Assembly: GCA_000436075.1 (NCBI GenBank)
Contig: FR884640.1
Coordinates: 18,367 to 68,612 of the forward strand
Direction of reading: 5' to 3'
Source of the DNA: Eggerthella sp. CAG:209
Lineage (GTDB): Bacteria > Actinomycetota > Coriobacteriia > Coriobacteriales > Eggerthellaceae
Length of the DNA stretch: 50,246 nucleotides
Position 1 is the stretch's first letter. Every line of letters starts with the position of its first letter. The translations under genes and the position numbers were made by a program. Shown here one piece after another: positions 41,441 through 49,521 of this stretch. The notes under the pieces are model-generated. The model worked only from the letters and a program-made list of their open reading frames with translations, had not been told where the DNA came from and did no database searches.

Positions 41441-44005
41441 ATGGCATCTCAGCAAACAGGGCGACGAAACAAACACCAGTCAAGTAAGGCGGGCTCCCAG
41501 CCGGGAGTCCGCAAGCTTGCTTCGAGTGAAAAAAAATCACAGCATCGTGATTCTGCGTCCAGTTACGGCCATATTTTTGATGAGCGTACCAAGCGCGATA
41601 TATCTGCGGTTGCCTTAATAGTGCTTTCCATTGCTCTATTTGCCATGGTGTTTATGGGGTCTGAGGGCGTTGTAACGGGCGCGATATCTCTCGGGCTTCG
41701 TTTCTGCTTCGGCATTGGCGCATACGTGCTTCCCTTTTTGCTTATTGGTTTGGCAGCTACGTTGCTAATTCGTTTTGAACGAGAGATGGTGCCAGCACGT
41801 GTGGCAATTGGGTTCGGCCTTTTGTTCCTTGCGTTCTTAACTATTGTGTCTTTTTTCACGCCAGGTGCTGATGTTGATCCAAATCGTTTGTTTATCCAGG
41901 TGTTACTTGTCGACCATGGTGGCTATGTGGGTGGCGCTATCGCCTGGGCGGGTCTCGAGCTGTTCGGTTTGACCGTTTCCATGATTTTGATGATTGGTTT
42001 GATCATCATTGCGCTAATCGTAATTGGCTTCTCTCTGTCGTCTCTCATCGAAAGCATTCGTGCTCATGCGGCAGGTCGCTCCGATGCACCTGGAGACGAA
42101 GAAGGTGGATTTGATCACTTGCCTCGTATGTCCTTCGCTCGCGTTAGGAAGGGCAAGAATCCCATTGATGCAGGTTACACTGATCCAACGAAAGTCGATG
42201 TTCATGGAAGTATGCCCACACAGGCCATCGACGCGAATAAAGCTGCTTTTGCTGCTGGTAAAACTCAGGTAATTTCCGAGATGCCATCTAAATCATTGAA
42301 AAAAAGCCAACGCACGAATGGCCAGCGCGCTCGTGAAGCTGCAGTGCAAACCACCATGGCATTTGACGCGGCTTCCCCGAAAACTGCAGGGGACGTGCCC
42401 AAGCAGCTTACCCGAAAGCTTGGGTCGCGTCCTAAAGCTGACAAGAAGGACGAGCCGTCACTTCCTCAGTATCAGGCCGCTAGGCCTGTTCGCAAAAAGG
42501 CGTCAGATGTTGCTACGCCAGAGCCATTGGAGGGTTTTGATCTCCCTGAAATGAGCTTGCTTAATACTTCTGAAAAAACTCCAGTCACCAAGGAGAGCGA
42601 GGCTTCTCTTCGTGCTACTGGTTTGTTGCTCCAGGAAACGCTTTCCGACTTTGGCGTAGGTGCTGATGTTGTTGGTTGGGTTCACGGGCCTACCGTTACC
42701 CTGTTTAAGGTCGATCTTCCTTCAGGTGTTCGAGTAAATCGTGTTTCTAATTTGACTGACGATATTGCGCTCGCTCTTGCTGCGCCTGGTGTCCGCATCT
42801 TTGCTCCTATTCCAGGTACTAATTACGTTGGTATTGAAGTGCCCAACAAAAAACGCGAGACAGTATTTTTGGGTGATGTCTTAAAAGATGCTCCTGACGG
42901 ACCTCTTCAAATTGCCATTGGCAAGGATGTTGAAGGCGAAAGCATCGTTAGCAATTTGGCAACTATGCCCCATTTGCTAATTGGTGGTACGACGGGCTCT
43001 GGTAAATCGGTTGCCATCAACGGCATGATTATGTCGATTCTTATGCGCGCTACGCCTTCCGAAGTACGTATGATCATGATTGACCCTAAGCGCGTTGAGT
43101 TTACACCCTATAATGGCATCCCTCATTTGTACGTTCCTGTTGTTACCGAAGCGAGGGAAGCGGCTAGTGCTCTCTCCTGGGCTGTAGCCGAGATGGAGCG
43201 TAGGCTGAAGGTTTTTAGTGGCATTGGCGCTAGAAATATTGGTCAATACAACGCCAAGGTTCAAAAGGGGCTCGAAATCGATGATGCTCCCGCGGCTGAG
43301 ATGCCGTATATCGTCATCATCATCGATGAGCTCGCAGACCTTATGATGAATGTAGGCAAAGAGGTGGAGTTTTCGATTTCGCGTCTGGCTCAGCTTGCGC
43401 GTGCAGCGGGAATCCATCTCATCGTAGCAACGCAGCGCCCCTCTACGAATGTAGTTACGGGTCTTATCAAGGCTAACATCACTAATCGTATCGCGTTTAA
43501 TGTTGCTTCCGGTATCGATTCACGTGTCATCCTGGACACTCCCGGCGCTGAAAATCTTATTGGTCTAGGAGACCTGCTGCTTTCCAAGCCCGAGTTGGCC
43601 AAACCTCAGCGAATTCAGGGCTGCTTTGTTTCCGAGGATGAGATATCTGCTGTCGTGGAGAAATTGAAGTCGCAAGGAGAGCCCGAATATCACAATGATA
43701 TTCTTAAAACCAATCTCATTACTCTAGGGGATTCTATGCCCGATGGTTCCGGTGGAACTGCCTCTGGCTCTGATGATCCCTTGGTGTGGGATGCCGCTGA
43801 GATAGTGGTTTCTTCAGGTATGGGCTCTACGTCGAACCTGCAGCGCAGGCTTAGCGTAGGGTACTCGCGTGCTGGCAGGATTATGGACCTGCTTGAAGAG
43901 AAGGGCATCGTTGGTCCACCAAACGGGTCAAAGCCTCGCGAGGTTTTGGTGGACCCGATGGAGCTCGAAACTATCAAAGCCTTTGAAGCTAATGATTCGC
44001 AGTAA
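41441..44005 (+). CDS. ftsK: DNA translocase FtsK/SpoIIIE
   Basis: A septal DNA pump that clears and segregates chromosomes at division. The 854-residue protein has four N-terminal membrane helices (about 48-200) and a variable, charged and Lys/Ala-rich linker. The motor domain carries Walker A GTTGSGKSVA (near 514) and Walker B IVIIIDELADLM. The C-terminal winged-helix gamma domain (LQRRLSVGYSRAGRIMDLLE) would read oriented sequences on DNA. It is followed by the RodZ-like gene, as in other Coriobacteriia. Confidence 0.95.
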   Translation: MASQQTGRRNKHQSSKAGSQPGVRKLASSEKKSQHRDSASSYGHIFDERTKRDISAVALIVLSIALFAMVFMGSEGVVTGAISLGLRFCFGIGAYVLPFLLIGLAATLLIRFEREMVPARVAIGFGLLFLAFLTIVSFFTPGADVDPNRLFIQVLLVDHGGYVGGAIAWAGLELFGLTVSMILMIGLIIIALIVIGFSLSSLIESIRAHAAGRSDAPGDEEGGFDHLPRMSFARVRKGKNPIDAGYTDPTKVDVHGSMPTQAIDANKAAFAAGKTQVISEMPSKSLKKSQRTNGQRAREAAVQTTMAFDAASPKTAGDVPKQLTRKLGSRPKADKKDEPSLPQYQAARPVRKKASDVATPEPLEGFDLPEMSLLNTSEKTPVTKESEASLRATGLLLQETLSDFGVGADVVGWVHGPTVTLFKVDLPSGVRVNRVSNLTDDIALALAAPGVRIFAPIPGTNYVGIEVPNKKRETVFLGDVLKDAPDGPLQIAIGKDVEGESIVSNLATMPHLLIGGTTGSGKSVAINGMIMSILMRATPSEVRMIMIDPKRVEFTPYNGIPHLYVPVVTEAREAASALSWAVAEMERRLKVFSGIGARNIGQYNAKVQKGLEIDDAPAAEMPYIVIIIDELADLMMNVGKEVEFSISRLAQLARAAGIHLIVATQRPSTNVVTGLIKANITNRIAFNVASGIDSRVILDTPGAENLIGLGDLLLSKPELAKPQRIQGCFVSEDEISAVVEKLKSQGEPEYHNDILKTNLITLGDSMPDGSGGTASGSDDPLVWDAAEIVVSSGMGSTSNLQRRLSVGYSRAGRIMDLLEEKGIVGPPNGSKPREVLVDPMELETIKAFEANDSQ

Positions 44006-44026
44006 GTAAGAAGAGGTAGGAACGTC

Positions 44027-45223
44027 ATGCACCAGATCAGCTTCGGCAGCGTGCTTAAGGAAGCGCGATTGGCCCAAGGGCGAGACCTGGCTTCGGTATC
44101 TCGCGATCTGCGTATTCGCCAGGATATTATCGTCGCGATCGAAAATAGTGATTTTAAGCGCATGCCCTCTCGTGGATATGCGCGCAATATGATCATTGCT
44201 TATTCTCGGCTCCTTGGCCTTAACGCTCAGGATGTCAGCAGAATGTACTTAGATCAGGAATATGCCTATCAGGTAGAGCAGGCTCATCAAAGCGTTGGTG
44301 ACTCTATTCGAATGCATCGCGATCCGCATGGACGCGAAGCCAACGGATACACTACTTCGTCATTTGAAAAAGTTGGTGGGCGGGTTGCTCGTAAATCTCG
44401 TTCATCTTTTTCTCAGCCCGATGAAAAAGATCTGTATGATGGCAGCTCTAATGGGTTTGGTCGAGCGGTGTATTCTCAAAATGCCGATGTATACCCTTCG
44501 CACCACAACCCTCAGGTCGCTCATCGCGCCCGTAGATCTGCTATGCCTTCGGGGAAATATGGAAATATGTATGCAGCTCCGCAGAATATTCCGAACCCAA
44601 ATAGAAGTCGGAATATCCTTGTTGCTATCATTGCTGTTTTTGTCATCGTTGTTGTTCTCGTTGTAGCTATGATGCTGTCGCATCAAACTGCGCCTCAGAC
44701 CAATATCCCTGTTACCGGCGCTCAGTCTACGCAAAATGCAGAAAGCGAATCTTCGTCAGATCAGCAGCAAACAGATTCCTCTCCTGACCAAACTGCTCCA
44801 ACTGAATTCACCTTGAAATACTCCGTTGATAAGGGCAGTGAGTCTTATATCGAAGTTTATGTTGACGACAAGGCTCAAGAGTCGGGTACAGTGTCTGGGC
44901 CGGCGGAAAAAACCTATACTAGCTCGTCTAAAATTCGCTTTGTTTCTACTGAAACAAAGGGCGTATCGGTGACGATCAATGATGAAGCTGTTGATCTTAA
45001 GGCCAACAGCTCAGGTATCGTTAACCAAACTTTTTCCTTTAGCGAAATCCTAGATCAGTGGTATAACGATCATCCGAATGTGAAGCGGGATACGTCTGCT
45101 GCTGCATCGTCGAGCTCTCAAAGCACGGGCACGACGAGCTCTTCTTCGAAAAGCTCGTCGGATAGTTCAACCGACTCTGCTAAGACGTCATCTGCGAGTT
45201 CCAGGTCGTCGTCATCTGAATAG
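44027..45223 (+). CDS. RodZ-like membrane HTH protein with a serine-rich tail
   Basis: The 398-residue protein has an N-terminal HTH_25-type helix-turn-helix (FGSVLKEARLAQGRDLASVS, then AIENSDFKRMPSRGYARNMI). A basic, Ser-rich cytoplasmic region and one membrane helix (about 197-218) follow. The external domain resembles the RodZ C-terminal domain (IEVYVDDKAQESGT, VSVTINDEAVDLKA), and the last ~42 residues are almost all Ser, Thr, Ala and Lys. RodZ links MreB to cell-wall synthesis; the layout here fits a cell-shape or division role next to ftsK, but mreB is not in the window. The tail is unusual and may be extended or glycosylated. Confidence 0.75.
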   Translation: MHQISFGSVLKEARLAQGRDLASVSRDLRIRQDIIVAIENSDFKRMPSRGYARNMIIAYSRLLGLNAQDVSRMYLDQEYAYQVEQAHQSVGDSIRMHRDPHGREANGYTTSSFEKVGGRVARKSRSSFSQPDEKDLYDGSSNGFGRAVYSQNADVYPSHHNPQVAHRARRSAMPSGKYGNMYAAPQNIPNPNRSRNILVAIIAVFVIVVVLVVAMMLSHQTAPQTNIPVTGAQSTQNAESESSSDQQQTDSSPDQTAPTEFTLKYSVDKGSESYIEVYVDDKAQESGTVSGPAEKTYTSSSKIRFVSTETKGVSVTINDEAVDLKANSSGIVNQTFSFSEILDQWYNDHPNVKRDTSAAASSSSQSTGTTSSSSKSSSDSSTDSAKTSSASSRSSSSE

Positions 45224-45251
45224 GACGCATTTTGCCTACGTAGATGTTTTT

Positions 45252-45292
45252 GGTTAGCACGATTTTCAGATGAATCGTGCTAACCTATTTTT
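45252..45292 (+). terminator. Terminator after the RodZ-like gene
   Basis: GGTTAGCACGATT pairs perfectly with AATCGTGCTAACC (13 bp), then TATTTTTC. It is a strong intrinsic terminator between the RodZ-like gene and the YajQ-family gene. Confidence 0.9.
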
Positions 45293-45345
45293 CTATATGG
45301 CCTAACATGATGGCTTTATTAAATTCGATTTTGAGAGGATTAACC

Positions 45346-45843
45346 ATGGCTAAAGATTCTAGCTTCGACGTTGTATCCCAGATTGATATGCAGGAAGTCG
45401 ATAATGCTTTCGGGCAAGCGAAGAAGGAGATTTCTCAGCGTTATGACCTTAAAGACTCTGGTGCTGACATTGCATTAGACAAATCCGGTAAAACCCTTAC
45501 GGTATCTGCGCCGAGCGATTTTGTTAATAATCAGGTAAAGGATGTTCTTACCTCTAAGCTTATTAAGCGCGGAATCGCCCTGAATGCTCTTGATTGGGGC
45601 AAGCTTGAGTCTGCTACCGGTGGATCGGTTCGCCAAACCGCTAAGATTATTGAGGGTATCGATCGTGACACAGCAGGAAAAATCAACAAGGACATCAAGG
45701 CTACTAAGCTCAAGGTGAAGGTCACCATCGAGGGAGATAAGCTTCGTGTATCAGGGCCCAAGCTCGATACCCTTCAAGAGGTTATTGCCTTTTTGAAAGA
45801 GAAGGATTACGGTCAGCCTTTGCAATTTACTAATTATCGCTAG
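45346..45843 (+). CDS. YajQ-family (UPF0234) nucleotide-binding protein
   Basis: A 165-residue member of the UPF0234/YajQ family, which binds c-di-GMP or nucleic acid in some species. It begins MAKDSSFDVVSQIDMQEVDN and has the typical KKEISQRYDLKDSGADI and IKATKLKVKVTIEGDKLRVSG segments. ATG 45346 is preferred over an upstream ATG/TTG start because GAGAGGA lies 6 bases before it and the start then matches the family. It is 14 bases before rimO. Confidence 0.92.
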   Translation: MAKDSSFDVVSQIDMQEVDNAFGQAKKEISQRYDLKDSGADIALDKSGKTLTVSAPSDFVNNQVKDVLTSKLIKRGIALNALDWGKLESATGGSVRQTAKIIEGIDRDTAGKINKDIKATKLKVKVTIEGDKLRVSGPKLDTLQEVIAFLKEKDYGQPLQFTNYR

Positions 45844-45857
45844 GAATTCGTTGCACC

Positions 45858-47144
45858 ATGTCAAATAACGTATCCTTTTTAACGCTTGGTTGTGCAAAGA
45901 ACGAATCGGATAGCGCTCGAATGCAGGAAGACCTTATTCGAGCTGGCTATTCTATTGTCGATATTGCCGATTCTGCTGATGTTATCGTCGTCAATACATG
46001 CTCGTTTATTCAGTCGGCTATCGAAGAAAGCCTTGATGCCGTATTTGAAATAGCTGGTTATGATTCGGTTGCTTCAGGGGATACCAAACTTGTGGTGTGT
46101 GGGTGCATGCCTTCTCGATTTGGTGATGACCTCGAAGAAGAGCTAACCGAGGCAGACAAATTTGTTACCTGCAGAGAAGAAGATAATATCGTTGAAATAA
46201 TCGATGATCTTTTGGGTGTGTCAAGCCAACGTAATTCCGTTGAAGTTGATTTCGATTATGCGCCTAGCGAGTACGTGAAGATCTCTGACGGATGCAATCG
46301 CTTTTGCTCGTTTTGTACCATCCCGTTCATTCGTGGTCGATATCGCAGCTTTTCTTATGATGAAATCGCTTCTGACGTTAAGGCTAAGGTTGAATCTGGC
46401 ACCAAAGAAATCGTGCTCATAGCTCAGGATTCTGGTATCTGGGGTCTTGACTTGAAACCTCGCGAGAATCTTGCTTCGCTGCTGAAGCGATTATCTGAAG
46501 CGTATCCTGATACCTGGTTCCGAGTTATGTATCTACAGCCCGCCGGGATGACAGATGAGCTGCTTGATGTCATGGCTACTCATGACAACATCTGCAATTA
46601 TTTTGATATACCTTTGCAGCATTGCGATTCGGAGATTTTGAAGTCGATGAATCGTTCTGGCTCACGTGCCGAATACGAACAGATGGTTGCGCGTATTCGC
46701 CAGCGTATTCCTGGTGTTGCTTTGCGTACGACGTTAATAGTTGGTTATCCAGGCGAAACAGAAGAGCAATTTGATGATCTTTGTGATTTTGTTTCGGAGA
46801 CCGAATTTGATTATGTGGGTATTTTTGCCTATTCGCCCGAAGACGGTACCCCTGCTGCCGAATTGCCTAATCAGGTTGATGAAGACACCAAACAGGCACG
46901 TCTTCAAGAGCTCCGCGACATTGCCGACGCCGTTTCTTCCCATGTCGTTTCTCAGCGCATAGGAACGAGCATGGACGTTCTCGTCCTTGGTTGTGAGGAA
47001 GACGGTCAATTGTATGGCCGTGCACAATGCCAGGCCCCCGATGTTGACGGTGTGACCTATTTGGAAAACGGTGCTGTTGGCGAGGTTCATACCGTATCAA
47101 TCAGTGACACGCTTCTTTACGAGATGGAGGCCCTGGGTGACTGA
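45858..47144 (+). CDS. rimO: Ribosomal protein S12 methylthiotransferase RimO
   Basis: A radical SAM enzyme that methylthiolates Asp88 of S12 (position by analogy). Over 428 residues it has the N-terminal cluster cysteines (Cys12, Cys48 and CGC at 81-83), the radical SAM motif CNRFCSFC (146-153), LQHCDSEILKSMNR, and a TRAM domain at the end. LTLGCAKNESDSARM is the RimO opening. It overlaps the pgsA-cinA gene by 8 bases. Confidence 0.95.
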   Translation: MSNNVSFLTLGCAKNESDSARMQEDLIRAGYSIVDIADSADVIVVNTCSFIQSAIEESLDAVFEIAGYDSVASGDTKLVVCGCMPSRFGDDLEEELTEADKFVTCREEDNIVEIIDDLLGVSSQRNSVEVDFDYAPSEYVKISDGCNRFCSFCTIPFIRGRYRSFSYDEIASDVKAKVESGTKEIVLIAQDSGIWGLDLKPRENLASLLKRLSEAYPDTWFRVMYLQPAGMTDELLDVMATHDNICNYFDIPLQHCDSEILKSMNRSGSRAEYEQMVARIRQRIPGVALRTTLIVGYPGETEEQFDDLCDFVSETEFDYVGIFAYSPEDGTPAAELPNQVDEDTKQARLQELRDIADAVSSHVVSQRIGTSMDVLVLGCEEDGQLYGRAQCQAPDVDGVTYLENGAVGEVHTVSISDTLLYEMEALGD

Positions 47145-48291
47145 AAAGGAATTTGACGAAACTACGCTGTGGACTCCGGCCAATATTGTCACCCTTGTCC
47201 GGATCCTGCTTGTCCCTGTCTTTGTCGTGGCAATAATTTCCCCTTGGCCGACTTATATACCGGATTGGCATAATGCCGAGCTCTGTAAGCCTTGGGTTGC
47301 TGCACTGATTTTCGCAATTTTATCGTGCACTGACGCGTTGGATGGATATTTGGCGCGAAGCAGGGGAGAGGTAACGAACTTCGGAAAGTTCATAGATCCC
47401 TTGGCCGACAAGATCTTGGTGGCGGCGGCGTTATTGGCGCTTATCGAACTTCAGGTTCTTCCTTCATGGGTTGCGTTGCTCATAATCGCTCGTGAGTTCA
47501 TTGTTTCGGGTCTTCGAATGCTTGTGGCGACGCATGGAGTTGTTGTTGCGGCAAGTTGGTATGGAAAATTCAAAACGGTGTTCCAGATCATTGCGATCTT
47601 ACTCTTTATTGTTAAGGGTTCCGACGCGCTGCTCGCACTGCATCCTGATATGGAACTTGCTTTGTACGTGATCTCGTGGTTCTTCATGATAGTTGCGCTA
47701 GCGCTCACCGTAGTTTCTATGGTTGACTATTTTATGAAGTGCGCTCCCATTCTTGGGTTTGGTAATGCGGGTTCGAAAAAGGACTCCGATGATTTCTCGT
47801 GCTCTCCAAAAGCCGTTATTGATCGCGCTATTAAAGAAGGCAAGCATCTTTCGACTGCTGAGAGCTGTACAGGTGGTCTTATTGGTGGCGCTCTTACCGG
47901 CGTGCCTGGTAGTTCGGCTGTTGTCGAGGGCGGAATTATCAGTTATTCCAACGATGTCAAAATTAATGTGTTGGGTGTTTCTGCAGCCGATCTTGAGCGG
48001 GTTGGCGCAGTAAGCTCCGAGGTTGCTGCCTCAATGGCGGAGGGTTCTCTTCGCGTTGCAAATTCCGATATAGCCGTAGCTGTTACCGGGATCGCGGGGC
48101 CTGGCGGGGCTGTTCCTGGCAAGCCCGTTGGCACTGTTTGGTTTGGCTTGGCAACTAAGAACCATACTAAAACCTTTATTCGTCATTTTGACGGCAATCG
48201 TAATGCCGTACGCAGTGCTACTGTGGATTTTGCGCTTGAACTATTCGCTTACGCTCTCGACGATAGCCGATCCGAGCCAGTTTCCGATTAG
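47137..48291 (+). CDS. pgsA: PgsA-CinA fusion: phosphatidylglycerophosphate synthase joined to nicotinamide-nucleotide amidase
   Basis: A single 384-residue frame joins two proteins usually made from neighbouring genes. Residues 1-205 are PgsA, a membrane protein with the CDP-alcohol phosphotransferase motif DGYLARSRGEVTNFGKFIDPLAD (split: DG at 69-70, AR 73-74, G83, D87, D91), which makes phosphatidylglycerol phosphate. Residues ~223-375 are the CinA C-terminal deamidase domain (TAESCTGGLIGG, TGIAGPGG), which hydrolyses NMN. The linker (about 206-222) is short and polar. No stop codon or frameshift separates them. GTG 47137 follows GGAGG and is chosen over a longer upstream frame. The MoaB-like N-terminal half of CinA is absent. 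Confidence 0.9.
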   Translation: MTEKEFDETTLWTPANIVTLVRILLVPVFVVAIISPWPTYIPDWHNAELCKPWVAALIFAILSCTDALDGYLARSRGEVTNFGKFIDPLADKILVAAALLALIELQVLPSWVALLIIAREFIVSGLRMLVATHGVVVAASWYGKFKTVFQIIAILLFIVKGSDALLALHPDMELALYVISWFFMIVALALTVVSMVDYFMKCAPILGFGNAGSKKDSDDFSCSPKAVIDRAIKEGKHLSTAESCTGGLIGGALTGVPGSSAVVEGGIISYSNDVKINVLGVSAADLERVGAVSSEVAASMAEGSLRVANSDIAVAVTGIAGPGGAVPGKPVGTVWFGLATKNHTKTFIRHFDGNRNAVRSATVDFALELFAYALDDSRSEPVSD

Positions 48292-48326
48292 CTTCTGATT
48301 TGAATATATTTCGCATCACTTTAGTA

Positions 48327-48354
48327 CCGCGTTCTCATGTATTTGAGAACGCGG
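48327..48354 (+). terminator. Hairpin after pgsA-cinA, probable terminator
   Basis: CCGCGTTCTCA pairs perfectly with TGAGAACGCGG (11 bp, 6-base loop). It is followed by GTTT, a short T run, so termination may be moderate. Confidence 0.6.
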
Positions 48355-48386
48355 GTTTACTATTAGCTTTGCTTAAGCGAAAAGTA

Positions 48387-48415
48387 TTGCAATCGAACGC
48401 ATGTTCGGATATTCT
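48387..48415 (+). promoter_or_regulatory. recA promoter with SOS (LexA/DinR) box
   Basis: TTGCAA (48387-48392) and TATTCT (48410-48415) are 17 bases apart. Between them lies CGAACGCATGTTCG (48394-48407), an exact palindromic Gram-positive SOS box (GAAC-N4-GTTC). LexA bound there would block the promoter. The arms GTATTGC (48384-48390) and GCAATAC (48431-48437) flank this unit. Confidence 0.8.
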
Positions 48416-48515
48416 CGTTTAGGTCCAATCGCAATACCTTCGGCTAGGAGAAGAAATGAGCCAGGACAAAGCAAAAACCCTCAAGATCACCACTGATCAG
48501 ATTGAACAGAAATTT

Positions 48516-48549
48516 GGCAAGGGTGCCATTATGGCAAGGGTGCCATTAT
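48516..48549. repeat. 17-base perfect tandem duplication inside recA
   Basis: Two identical copies of GGCAAGGGTGCCATTAT lie at 48516-48532 and 48533-48549. The period continues one base on each side (48515-48550). Removing one copy restores a normal recA frame. Confidence 0.97.
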
Positions 48550-49516
48550 GAAACTGGGGGAGAACACCAACATGCAAGTTGGCGTAATTCCAACCGGAGC
48601 TCTTCCATTAGATATCGCTTTAGGCATCGGTGGTGTTCCTCGTGGTCGAATTGTTGAGGTGTATGGCCCTGAATCAAGCGGTAAAACGACCATTGCTCTT
48701 CATATCATTGCTGAGGCGCAGGCTGCAGGTGGTGTTGTTGCCTTTATTGACGCCGAGCATGCGCTGGATCCTGTCTATGCTGCTAAGCTTGGTGTTGACG
48801 TAGACGAAATGCTTATATCGCAACCCGACACTGGTGAGCAGGCGCTCGAGATCTGCGATATGCTTGTTCGCTCTGGAGCTATTGACTGTGTAGTTGTCGA
48901 CTCGGTTGCGGCTCTGGTTCCTAGGGCCGAAATCGAAGGCGAAATTGGCGATACCACGGTTGGCCTTCAGGCTCGTCTGATGAGCCAAGCATTGCGTAAG
49001 CTTGCCGGATCTCTTTCTCGGTCTAATACCACTTGCGTTTTCATTAATCAGCTGCGCGAAAAAATCGGTGTCATGTTCGGTAATCCTGAAACAACTACAG
49101 GTGGCCGCGCATTGAAATTCTATTCGAGCGTTCGTCTTGATGTTCGTCGTTTTGACTCGGTCAAAAAAGATGGTGAGTTCATCGGTAATCGAGTTCGAGT
49201 CAAAGTGGTTAAGAACAAGGTTGCTCCACCCTTTAGGCAGGCCGAGTTTGACATCATGTATGGTGAGGGAATTTCAAAAGAGGGCTGCGTTCTCGACATG
49301 GGCGTTGAGGCTGGTTTTGTTAAGAAGAGTGGTTCATGGTTCAACTATGGTGATGAACGCTTGGGCCAGGGCCGCGAAGCCGCTAAACGTACCCTGAAGG
49401 AGCATCCTGATATTCGAAATGAAATTGAAAACAAGGTGCGTGCGGAATACAATCTTCCTGCCATCGGCGAGGAGCCTATTGCAACTGATCTTTCTGCAAA
49501 TTCCATCGAGGCTTAA
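48548..49516 (+). CDS. recA: RecA core open reading frame (lacks the N-terminal helix)
   Basis: The longest uninterrupted RecA frame, 322 residues starting at the internal methionine of GAIMKLGE. It holds every ATPase and DNA-binding segment: Walker A GPESSGKTT, the FIDAEHALDP and SQPDTGEQALEICD regions, VVVDSVAALVPRAEIEGEIGD (Walker B region), loop L2 with GNPETTTGGRALKFYSSVRLD, and KVVKNKVAPPF. The missing ~25 residues form the helix and strand that pack on the neighbouring subunit in the RecA filament, so a protein from this frame would be expected to assemble poorly. Translation could come from reinitiation at the overlapping ATGA. Confidence 0.65.
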   Translation: MKLGENTNMQVGVIPTGALPLDIALGIGGVPRGRIVEVYGPESSGKTTIALHIIAEAQAAGGVVAFIDAEHALDPVYAAKLGVDVDEMLISQPDTGEQALEICDMLVRSGAIDCVVVDSVAALVPRAEIEGEIGDTTVGLQARLMSQALRKLAGSLSRSNTTCVFINQLREKIGVMFGNPETTTGGRALKFYSSVRLDVRRFDSVKKDGEFIGNRVRVKVVKNKVAPPFRQAEFDIMYGEGISKEGCVLDMGVEAGFVKKSGSWFNYGDERLGQGREAAKRTLKEHPDIRNEIENKVRAEYNLPAIGEEPIATDLSANSIEA

Positions 49517-49521
49517 ATCGG

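Larger units (their letters stand above)
48456..49516 (+). pseudogene. recA: recA locus disrupted by a 17-base tandem duplication near its start
   Basis: AGGAG (48446-48450) precedes ATG 48456, which encodes MSQDKAKTLKITTDQIEQKF and continues GKGAIM, the normal RecA N-terminus. A perfect second copy of GGCAAGGGTGCCATTAT (48533-48549) then adds 17 bases, shifts the frame and ends translation at TGA 48549-48551 after 31 codons. The remaining RecA, from the internal ATG 48548 to 49516, is intact in the next frame. Without the extra copy the frame would read ...GKGAIMKLGENTNM..., like all RecA proteins. The termination and internal start codons overlap as ATGA, so some reinitiation is possible. 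It could also be an unstable (phase-variable) repeat or a sequencing/assembly error. Confidence 0.7.

Noticed and set aside
48291..48455. Possible separate small gene between pgsA-cinA and recA
   Set aside because: The region is accounted for by a terminator, the recA promoter and the SOS box; no frame with a ribosome site was found.
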